A program made the position numbers and the translations under genes. A stretch of DNA of 64,000 bases from Pohlia nutans. Its lineage: Eukaryota; Streptophyta; Bryopsida; Bryales; Mniaceae. The notes under the pieces were generated by a model. The model did not search any database, was not told the origin of the DNA, and worked only from the letters and a program-made list of their open reading frames with translations. The DNA is taken from assembly GCA_022496805.1 (NCBI GenBank), contig CM040087.1:34248253-34312252 (forward strand), read 5' to 3'. Of this stretch, positions 1 through 10,400 are shown one piece after another; the stretch's first letter is position 1, and each line of letters begins with the position of its first letter.

Positions 1-205
1 TCAAACAACTAGCTCAACTTGTCTCAGGGGATAGGACGGGCCGGTTGGTTGGTACAACTTTCCTGCCATGATAATTCACTAGCAGCACCAAGCCATGTGT
101 ATCACACCACTGCTCAACGAGCCCAACTGGTTTCGAACCCGGACCACATAATCGTGATGCAACGCCCTTCACCAACCAACCAAAGAACTCATGACTTGGT
201 GATAA
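1..205 (-). repeat. tRNA-derived SINE-A copy, minus strand
   Basis: Read on the minus strand, this stretch contains a good RNA polymerase III B box (GGTTCGAAACC, near 130) preceded by an A-box-like TTGGTTGGTGAAGGGCG, so it looks like a tRNA-derived SINE head. Close copies lie at 39537-39742 (same strand) and 55603-55814 (opposite strand). All three sit beside a copy of a second repeat (SINE-B). The element may start left of the window. Copies differ by many substitutions, so this is not a recent insertion. Confidence 0.6.
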
Positions 206-292
206 AACTTAACGCTAAACATACCTTTATACAAACTAGAACTCACCCATCACCTCTTTGTTATTGTTACTGTTACTTTGTTTTGGTTACTA

Positions 293-434
293 TAGTGTCC
301 ATCCTCGAAAGGGGAGAGTAGTATTGTTCCACTGTCCCTGTGTCCCGTGGGCATCGGGTCATTGACATTACGAACAGACACTTCATTCACGCCGGCCCAT
401 TTCTTTGGGTTGGTGTTTCTATCTATCTATCTAT
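293..434 (+). repeat. SINE-B repeat with (ATCT)n tail
   Basis: About 140 bp beginning AGTGTCCATCCTCGAAAGGG and ending in an ATCTATCT run. The same unit recurs at 37841-37984, 39828-39962, 40634-40772, 43456-43578 and 55375-55516. The best copy (40.7 kb) has TAGCTCAGTGGTA, a match to a tRNA A box, and a GGACCGGAGTT stretch where a degenerate B box would be. A short simple-sequence tail and dispersed solo copies fit a SINE. No protein is encoded. Confidence 0.6.
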
Positions 435-1304
435 TGACCGGTTTTAAATTAGTATGCTTGTTTTTTGTGAGTCTGTTATTTCTGGATTATTCCAAAAGCC
501 ATTGGACATTTTGTTATCTATGATGGAGTTTGTTGTCCATTTGTGGAAAGGGGATGACTTATGACACTTTTATGCCTCATTTCATGTTGCATTGGTTCAC
601 CCAAAAAATCTATAAATTGCAGTCTTCTTTTGAGGTTGTCTTTAATAAAGTATCAATTTGTGAATAAGTGCCCATCAAACTGGCCAAGACGGAACCTCTA
701 TGTGTTCAAATCAACCTACAACAAATATGACCCGAATGTAGGACATGTAGAAATATGTATGTGACAAATTAAGGATGTACAACTAGGTTCTAATTAAAAA
801 ATTAAAAAATTAAAAAATTAAAAAAATTAAAAAAATTAAATTAATTTAAAAAAAAAAACTGAAACTGAAATTCAAAGTCAAAAAGCCTAGGAATGTAATG
901 GGCCTGCAATGTAATCCAATAGCAAAACTTGCAAACCTAAAGTTGATTGGTTATTACTTTAGGTTTAAGGTTCAATTTTAAAATTTCTTTTAATAATTTC
1001 AATGAAGTTGCCATTGAATCTTGGATGATTTGGTCATGAAGATACCGTAATACTATAGCAGGGTCGTTAAAAATTAATTCAAAAATGTAAAAATGTAAGA
1101 AACGCAAAATTATGAGGAATATTTATAGATATATTTTGCTATTTTTATACCATTTTGGACCGCTTTTTGCTCAAAAAATAAAACTAAGGAATTCATTTTT
1201 TGAGGGGTAAATCTTGTTTTTCAAAAATAAAATAAAATAAATTGTGGCCTCAAATTTCTTCTATTGTTAAAACTATTGATGATTTAAATTTTCCTTTTAT
1301 CTTG
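435..1304. other. AT-rich spacer without recognisable gene
   Basis: No coding region is supported. The stretch at about 793-860 is a simple repeat of TTAAAAAA-type units. A small open frame near 561-764 has no protein-like features. Confidence 0.6.
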
Positions 1305-1306
1305 TA

Positions 1307-2333
1307 TAGTGGGGTACCAATCAAAATGTCGTTTTCGTATTCGCAGTGAGAAAATTTTCAGGACTGCCAACTTTGAAAGCCTACTGAGAGCTCAAAAATT
1401 GGTGTTTTACCACAAAAGTTTTACCTAAGAATACTTTTTAAGTTAATTATATGTACGCCAAATTTCAAGGCCAAAATTTCCACCAAAAAAACGTTATTCA
1501 ACATCTACCAACATTAGTAGTTATTCACTGCTACCAACTTTGACAGCCTCCCAAAGATTGATTTTTTTTTTTTTTGCCATGAAATTCTTGGAAAAAAAAC
1601 CTCTTTATGTTGAAAAAATATGATAAAAATTTCAAGGCAAAAAGATTAATGCAAAAAAAGATACTAACAATCTACGATCATGTGTAGTTGTGGGAAACAA
1701 TGGGGGAAACCATTTCATTGCGACCAACTTTGAGTACTGGCAACTTTGAAAGCCTCCCGAGAGCTCAGAAATTGGTACTTTACCACGACATTTTTACCAA
1801 AGAATTATCTTTAAGTTAATTATATGTACGCCAAATTTCAAGGCCAAAAGATTCACCAAAAGAAAGTTATTCAAAATCTACCAACATAGTAGTCAAAGTT
1901 GGTAGCAATGAAATGGTTTCCCCCATTGTTTCCCACAACTACACATGTTGGTAGATTGTTAATATCTTTTTTTGTATTAATCTTTTGGCCTTGAAATTTT
2001 TATCATATGTTATTAACATAAAGAGGTTTTTGTTCAAAGAATTTCATGGAAAAAAATAAAAAATTATATCATTTTTTGGGAGGTTGTCAAAGTTGGCAGC
2101 AATGAAAACATTTCCACAACTACCAATGTTGGTAGATTTTGAATAACGTTTTTTTGGTGGATCTTTTGGCTTTGAAATTTGGCGTACATATAATTAACTT
2201 AAAGATTATTCTTTGGTAAAACTTTCGTTGTAAAAAACCAATTTTTGAGCTCTCGGGAGGCTTTCAAAGTTGCCAGTACTGAAATTTTTCTCACTGCGAA
2301 TTCGAAAACGACATTTTGATTGGTACCCCACTG
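1307..2333. mobile_element. Palindromic mariner-type MITE (foldback)
   Basis: The two ends are inverted repeats: AGTGGGGTACCAATCAAAAT on the left and its complement ending CCCCACTG on the right, with TA on each outer side. CAGT termini and TA duplications are typical of Tc1/mariner elements; the left end reads TAGT, one change from CAGT. The two arms (about 1307-1733 and 1893-2333) pair over more than 400 bp. The loop region 1735-1890 holds a further copy of the outer arm segment 1361-1520, so the element has a nested duplication. No transposase is encoded. Confidence 0.8.
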
Positions 2334-2576
2334 TACTTACTTCCACTTAACATTTTTTTATGGGATGAAAATAAAATTGATTCTTTTTTTTATTTCTAAA
2401 TTCTCAACTCCATTCCATGACTTAAAGAATTAAATTGTCATATTCTATAGTGAAAAAAATTGAAGTTAATCCTTGATAAGAAAGGTAGTAAGCGCAGAGC
2501 CTAGCTGTGTTATATAATGTCAATTTTGCAAGTTTGATGAAGTTTGGTCCAAAAGATAATATGAGAACCATAATGT

Positions 2577-2610
2577 TTAACCCCTAAAGGACCAAGTGTC
2601 CTAACTAGGA
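2577..2610 (+). repeat. Solo left end of TTAA-type element
   Basis: TTAACCCCTAAAGGACCAAG matches the left termini of the paired TTAA elements elsewhere in the window (29258, 46795, 58788). I did not find a matching right end nearby, so this is a solo terminus or a truncated copy. Confidence 0.45.
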
Positions 2611-4405
2611 CATTTGAAGAAACGGGTAGGTTCTACTATACACATTTGTAATCAAATTTTGAAGGAGGTTTAATAGTGGACTCCCCAAATGTGCCGCAAA
2701 AATGAAGATTTTCTTTTTTTTGAAATCCGACATCATATGTGGAAGTTCAAAGGGGAAATGTGTCTTTCTTGGGAGAAAGGGCAGTGGTGTAGTCATGAAA
2801 TAGTTAATTTGTTTTTGAGGGGTGGGGGGGCAACAAGATGAGCAAAGTTTGGAAAATGGAGTGGACTGCTGGGGGCAAAAGACCATCCCATTTTTCAAAT
2901 TCATTAAAAAAAAATTGATTTTTTAATTTTTTTATAAACAAGAATTATTATTTTAAAGTAAAAAATGTATTAATTTTAAGCTGAATTTTTAATATTAAAT
3001 TAATCTTTTTATTATTAATTAAGAGTTCAATTTTATGATTAAAAATATTTTTTTAAAAGTTTGAAAATTAAAATCATTTAAAATTTATTAAAAAAATAAA
3101 AATCCAATGAATGACTACCACGTGGCAGTTCACCTTGAGAGTTAGTGAGGTCACAAACATTGGAATGAATTGGGTGAGGTGACACTTAATTTTAAAACTT
3201 GGGGTTTTTTATTTTATTTTTTAAATTTGGCCATTCTATAGAGGGTGGAATGTGCTTATCTTTCATTGCTCAGATTTTTATTTTAAATAAAAGAAGCCAA
3301 AAATATTGCAATTCCAAGAACAAAGAGTATTTTTTGAACTTTTAAACCTCCAACAAGTGCAAGGTGACCTTCAACATCCTAAACATCTCCAAACGCAACA
3401 AAAAATGATATACAACTAAAGATCATATAGAATGTGAAAGTGAAGTGCGAGAGGTTTTGGTAGTGAGGTTTTTTTGATGTAGCCACAATCAAAAACATCT
3501 GAAATTTTTGGGCTTGTGTTTTTTTGGAGTGTTTTTTTTCATCAAACGTAATTATCTTGCAATTCGTGCGGTCAAAATCAACGAATTTTTTGTGTATGTT
3601 TTTAATTGCAAAGTGAGTAAAAAAAAACCACACTTGATTTATAAGTTTATAACGTATTAAAGAATGTTTAAATGTTTTTTATTTATAAAACTATTGTGCA
3701 TTTATCATTGAGCATGTATCATTTCCTCACTAAATAGAAAATAAATTGTATTATACCACAAACTTCTTCAATTCATATTATAAATTTTTCATAGAGAATT
3801 GCTATTGGATTTATCAATGCCATTTTATTTTATTTTATTCTCTCATTGTTATTCCAATAGCTTAAAACTAATTCATGCTAAACCTTATGTAAACAAGATC
3901 CTATAAACCACTCATCTTTTCTAATAGCCTGTATAGACTACCACTTTATTCAATGTGATTGCTTTCTATCTACAAAATTGAATGGGTCCATTTTTCATGG
4001 AGTTCGATGGGGTGCTGCACAAGTAAATCATCAAAATAAAAGCTCAATAATAATGTGAAGATCAATTATAGATTGTTATTGATTTTTTATATATGATTTT
4101 TTACAATATAATTTATTCTTGTGGACAAACAAAGAATTTTAAATTAATATTGACTCAACTTACCACATTTGCAATACTTCGAATTAGGCAAACATTTTTG
4201 GGCATAAACAAACCTGTACATGAAATCAAGACTTAAAAATTAAGCTTGTGTAATTTTATTTTATTTTGAACATTTTAGTTTTATTCAATTAGATCATATA
4301 CACAAATACCAATTCAAAAGAATTCTTTTTTTATAGAGTGGTTTCTCAAAATACATTTGATTGAAAACACAAATAACTAAATGAAAATTATCAAGTAGAA
4401 CAAAC
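2611..4405. other. AT-rich spacer 3' of the LRR gene
   Basis: I see no LRR, transmembrane or kinase coding signature on the minus strand here, although the last recognised exon of the LRR gene ends in a sequence that could be a splice donor. Minus-strand open frames at 2605-2904 and 3379-3633 are AT-driven and not protein-like. Confidence 0.5.
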
Positions 4406-7400
4406 TTACTCAGAAGAAGATTTTCCAACCCTCTTTGGTACAATGCCTGTTAAACAATTGCTGCTTACATCTCTGCAACAATAAATCAATACAATGATAC
4501 GAGTATTTATTAGTTATTTAAATATACAATTGAAATAATGTTGATCATTGAGCATACAACATAAATCAAATAAAACAATAAAGATCAATTAATTTTTGAG
4601 AAGCACTTACAAATGATCAAATCTATTTATGCGCATGTGAGGAAGCCTCCCGCTAAAATAGTTATTCGCTAAATTTCTGCGTTAAGTTTATCGACAAATT
4701 TATTATCATTTGTATTAGAATTGTATCACATTAAATTAATTTATGCATTTTGGAAAAAAAAAACTATATATGTTTTTATGTTCAATGTATCAAGAAGGTA
4801 TTACTATTAAGTTTTCATAATCCAAAGAATTAAAATCCTAATAATGTTAATATTTGATATGTATTAAAAGAAACGAAGAATGATATACAATTGTATTGAT
4901 GTAATTGTGTATCATTCTTCATTCCAATTAGTGCGAGCTATGCTAATTATTTTATATCACGTGTTTATATTAAAAGGCTATTTATTTTATATTTTTAATG
5001 ATTGTTGGAAAAAAAAGGTGTCTTGTTCATCTACAATTGATCATTTGTAAGAGAATAAAATTTATCCTAGTAAAAAAATAGATATATATATTTTATTATA
5101 TCTCATATTGATTGAACTCACGAACTAATAATTTGAAATGGCTTACATGGATTTGACTTTAGATTTGAGAAGAGTACGTGGTACATTTCCTTCAAGCATG
5201 TTGTTACTCAAATCTCTACACACCACCATAACCAATTTTTATTGAAGCCACCAATAAATTGAAATGAATAACATTGAATAGTAGGCTAATATAGTATACA
5301 AGTAAAAAATTTAACTTTTTTAAAATTTAAAATTTAATTAAATTTTTTAAAATTTATTTTTTTTTAAATTTTTTTAATAAAAAGTACTTACACATGTTTC
5401 AAATTTGGAAGCAAACCGTTCAAATCATCTGAAATTTTTCCAGTAAATGCATTATTCGACAAATCCCTACATGCACATGTAAGTAATTAATTAACATAAT
5501 AAGCATGTAATATAAAAATATAATGTAAAAGTTTTACACATACCATTTATCCCAACAACAATACATTTTAACATCAATATTCAATGGTTTTCTTGAATTC
5601 TATAACATATTTTAAGGATTTAGTATTATTAATATTAATCATACAAGAACTTAAGATTGGGAAGGCCATTGATGACTTCTTCATTTGAATTGGTCCTGAA
5701 TTCAACACATACATAATAAATTCACTATATGTGTAATTTTGATTGTAATATTTCAATTTTTTGATGTTAGTACAAATTAGAATATTTTAAAAGGTAATAA
5801 ATGATTTAAAAAATTGATGTACATGCAAAAATAAAATAAAAAATATATTTTAATTTTCTTACAAATCCAAACGAGTTATGTCTGACAAATGTCGCATATT
5901 ATCATGTTTGTTAGTGGTTTCTTGAGACTTTCCTTGTTCTTTTTCATCACAAGGTGGAGTGCCAGGCCTATACAAAATCATATTAATACAACTTTTTTAA
6001 ATCACACACTACATCATATATGTATATGCATAAACGTAAGAACGTTTACTATATGTGAAGATCATTTTTGTCATCTAAGTGTGAAAATAATTTAATTTTA
6101 GAGTTTGGATTGTACAAAATGCCATTTATTAATTTTCAAAATTTTGGAAAATTTACTCATTATGGTATTTCATATTTCACAAAGAACTAAGACATTCAAA
6201 TAATTTTTTCTATGTTTTTTGAATTTTGGTCGACAAGTTTGTCAAAATTTGGACATACTTCAATTTATGTCTCATTACTTACAAAACTAACACAAACTTT
6301 GGGTCCAAATTTTTAATTAAAAAATCATCATTCTACTTAAATTACTTCAATAATTTAACTGTACAAATCTACTAAAAAAATCAAAAATATATTTTGAATT
6401 GTTCTTTAGATAAGAAAGTTTCATTATTTTAATGATAACAACTTGAGCACATTAATATCACAATAATTTACTATAAAGAGAAAAAGGTATTGAATTTTTT
6501 TGGTTTACACTCAATATTGGTCTATTATATATATTTATCAACAATAATACTCAAATTTGAAAATGTTTTTAGATACTTACATTGGAGGTTTGTTTTGTGG
6601 AAATGGATTTGTGGAATTGAACCTGTATATAATGCGGATTTTGAATTTTTTTAATTCTATACATTTTATTAATTGTATAAATGATATTCAAATGAGAATA
6701 AATATTCATATATCTATGTAATTTTTTCTTGTAGTTTTGCATCAACTTTAAAATTACAAAATTATAGTTTGAAATCTTACAGCGGTATGCTTGGAATTGT
6801 GAAATTTGGTGGTTTGATAAGTGGGAGTGGAGGAAGACTCGGAAGAGTGAAATTAGGGGGTGTGATTTGCGGCAAAGGTGGAATTGTCGGAAGGGTGAAA
6901 TTAGGAGGTTTAAATTGTGGCAAAGGTGGAAGTGTTGGAAGGGTGAAATTAGGAGTTGTTGGAAGGGTGAAATTAGGAGGTGTAAACTGTGGAAGGGTGA
7001 AATTAGGAGTTGTTGGAAGGGTGAAATTAGGAGGTGTAAATTGTGGAATGGTGAAATTAGGAGTTGTTGGAAGGGTGAAATTAGGAGGTGTAAATTGTGG
7101 AATGGTGAAATTAGGAGTTGTTGGAAGGGTGAAATTAGGAGGTGTAAACTGTGGAAGGGTGAAATTTGGAGGTGTGAATTGAGGCAAAGGCGGGAAAGTT
7201 GGAAGAGTGAAATTTGGAGGTGTAAATTGAGGCAAAGGTGGCATCATAGGGAATGTAAAGTTTGGAGGTGTAAATTGAGGCAAGGGTGGGAAAGTTGGAA
7301 GTGTGAAATTTGGAGGTGTAAATTGAGGCAAGGGTGGAAAAGTTGGAAGTGTGAAATTTGGAGGTGTAAATTGAGGGAAGGGTGGGAAAGTTGGAAGTGT

Positions 7401-10400
7401 GAAATTTGGAGGTGTAAATTGAGGCAAGGGTGGGAAAGTTGGAAGAGTGAAATTTGATGGTGTAAATTGAGGCAAAGGTGGCATCATAGGGAATGTAAAG
7501 TTTGGAGGTGTAAATTGAGGAAGTGGAGGAAATGTGAAATTTGGTGGTGTAAATTGAGGGAGTGGAGGAAATGTAAAGTTAGGGGGTATATATTGAGGAA
7601 GTGGGGGAAACGTGAAATTTGGTGGTGTAAATTGAGGGAGTGGAGGAAATGTAAAGTTAGGGGGTGTATATTGAGGAAGTGGGGGAAACGTAAAATTAGG
7701 AGGTGTGAATTGGGGAAATGGTGGGAAGGTGAAATTGGGGGGTGTAAATTGAGGTAAAGGTGGGAGTGTTGGAAATGTGAAGTTTGGCGGAGTAAATTCT
7801 GGGAGTGGTGGAAAGGTAAAGTTTGGAGGTGTAAATTGGGGTAGAGGGGGAAGTGTGGGAAATGTGAAATTTGGTGGTGTAAATTGAGGGAATGGAGGAA
7901 ATGTAAAATTAGGTGGTGTGAATTGGGGAAGTGGTGGAAATGTGAAGTTTGGTGGTGTAAATTGGGGTAGGGGAGGAAATGTAAAATTTGGAGGTGTAAA
8001 TTGAGGAAATGGAGGAAGTGTAGCATTAGGTGGTGTGAATTGGGGAAGTGGTGGGAAGGTGAAATTGGGGGGCGTAAATTCAGGTAGAGGGGGAAGTGTT
8101 GGAAATGTGAAGTTTGGTGGTGTAAATTGAGGAAGTGGTGGAAAAGTAAAGTTTGGAGGTGTATATAGGGGAAATGGTGGAAAAGTGAAATTAGGAGGTG
8201 TAAATTGAGGAAATGGTGGAAATGTGATATTTGGAGGTGTATATTGAGGAAATGGTGGAAAAGTGAAGTTTAGGGGTGTAAATTGAGGCAAAGGAGGAAA
8301 TGTTGGAAATGTGAAGTTAGGTGGAGTATACTCAGGAAGTGGTGGAAATGTAAAGTTTGGAGGTGTGTATTGAGGAAATGGTGGAAACGTGAAATTTGGA
8401 GGTGTAAAGGAAGGTAGGGGTGGAAACGTAAAGTTAGGAGGTGTGTATTGAGGAAATGGGGGAAACGTGAAATTTGGAGGTGTAAAGGAGGGTAGCGGTG
8501 GAAACGTAAAGTTAGGAGGTGTGTATTGAGGAAATGGGGGAAACGTGAAATTTGGAGGTGTAAAGGAAGGTAGCGGTGGAAACGTAAAGTTAGGAGGTGT
8601 GTATTGAGGAAATGGGGGAAACGTGAAATTTGGAGGTGTAAACGAAGGTAGTGGTGGAAATGTGAAATTAGGGGGCGTATATTGAGGAAATGGGGGAAAC
8701 GTGAAATTTGGAGGTGTAAACTCAGGTAGTGGTGGAAATGTGAAGTTGGGAGGTGTAAACTGCGGGAATGGTGGAAAGGTAAAATTTGGAGGTATAAACT
8801 GAGGTAGTGGTGGAAATGTAAAGTTTGGAACGGTGAAATGCGGAAAAGTGAAATTTGGAGGCGTGTATTGCGGTAGTGGTGGAAATGTTACATTAGGAGG
8901 TGTGAATTGAGGAAACGGTGGAAAGGTGAAATTTGGAGGTGTAAACTGTGGCAATGGTGGAAATGTTACATTAGGAGGTGTGAATTGAGGAAATGGTGGA
9001 AAAGTGAAATTTGGAGGTGTGTATTGAGGAAATGGTGGAAAGGTGAAATTTGGAGGTGTGAATTGAGGAAATGGTGGAAATGTGAAATTTGGAGGTGTAA
9101 ACTGTGGTAATGGTGGAAAGGTTACATTAGGAGGTGTGAATTGAGGAAATGGTGGAAATGTGAAATTCGGAGGTGTGTATTGAGGAAATGGTGGGAACGT
9201 GAAGTTTGGAGGTGTCCATTGAGGTAGAGGGGGGAGCATTGGAAACGTAAAATTTGGTGGTGTAAATTGAGGAAGTGGTGGAAAAGTGAAATTTGGAGGT
9301 GTATATTGAGGGAGTGGTGGAAAAGAAGGAAACATGAAATTTGGAGGTGTATATTGAGGGAGTGGTGGAAAAGAAGGAAATGTGATATTTGGTGGTGAAA
9401 ATTGAGGAAAAGGAGGGAAAGTGAAATTTTGAGGAAAAGATACGGTCCTATTGAAGAAACGGAATAATGGGGTGCTTCGAAAAGGTGGAAGTGATGGAAA
9501 CGTCAAATTCCTACAAAATCAACATTTGGAGTTTAAATTAATATTATATAGATGTAGTAGAACATAAATCATTATATTTAATCTTTGTTAAAAAAATACG
9601 GTTAAAATTTATTTGGATAAATCATTTTAACGATTGAATTACGATAACATATGCATGAAATTGATGTGATATAGAATATATCTTACGGCGTTGACATATT
9701 TGGAAAGGTCCAATTTAGGGGATTAGAATCTATAGGCGGTCCTTGTGTTGTGTTCCTGATCAATTGACAAGTAACAAAATGATCATCAACCTACTACATA
9801 GAAAGTTTGAGTCGGTAGCTGCCAGTGAGTGTCGGTGGTTCAGAAACGTAGTCTAATAAGTATTATTTGTTTGAGCTTTGCATTGCTATAGAAAAGATTG
9901 AAGCACGCCATTGCTGAGGTTGTCAATGAGGAACTGAATACCATGGAAGCACAAGTGGTGGCAGATCCCAGTACACAAACGTTGGGCTGCAATTACTGCA
10001 AATAACCAAAATCACCAAAAGTAATTAATTACATCAACACTTCAGCACCATCTTGAAGCTCATATCGTCAAATTCGTTTAAGTGGGAATTTCTGTCATAT
10101 TGGGACTCTTTGAAATCTACAATTGGAATAGAATTTTCCACTGAATCTATGCCAGTTGTAGATTTCGAAGAGTCCCAATGTTGCAAAAATCCCCAATTAA
10201 ATGAATATGGCGATTAAATGAATGTAGTAAGTTTCGTATCATTCGCAGCCACTGAAAGGAGCACAAGTTCTGTAATGTCGCAGGGTAAGGACTTACCATG
10301 GTGGGCTGAACGGGAAATCTGAGCCATTCCTGAGTAATGACAGAAACGAAAAGAATTAAAAAATGACCTTGTATTCTATATTGTAAACAAAGCTTGAAGA

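Noticed and set aside
1..205. Possible functional tRNA gene
   Set aside because: A and B boxes are recognisable, but no cloverleaf with paired acceptor and anticodon stems can be drawn, and the sequence is a dispersed repeat.
6769..8026. Several long open frames on the plus strand and in other minus frames across the repeat exon
   Set aside because: They are frame shadows of the 30/39-bp coding repeat; composition is Trp/Lys/Arg or His/Leu-rich, and there are no splice partners.
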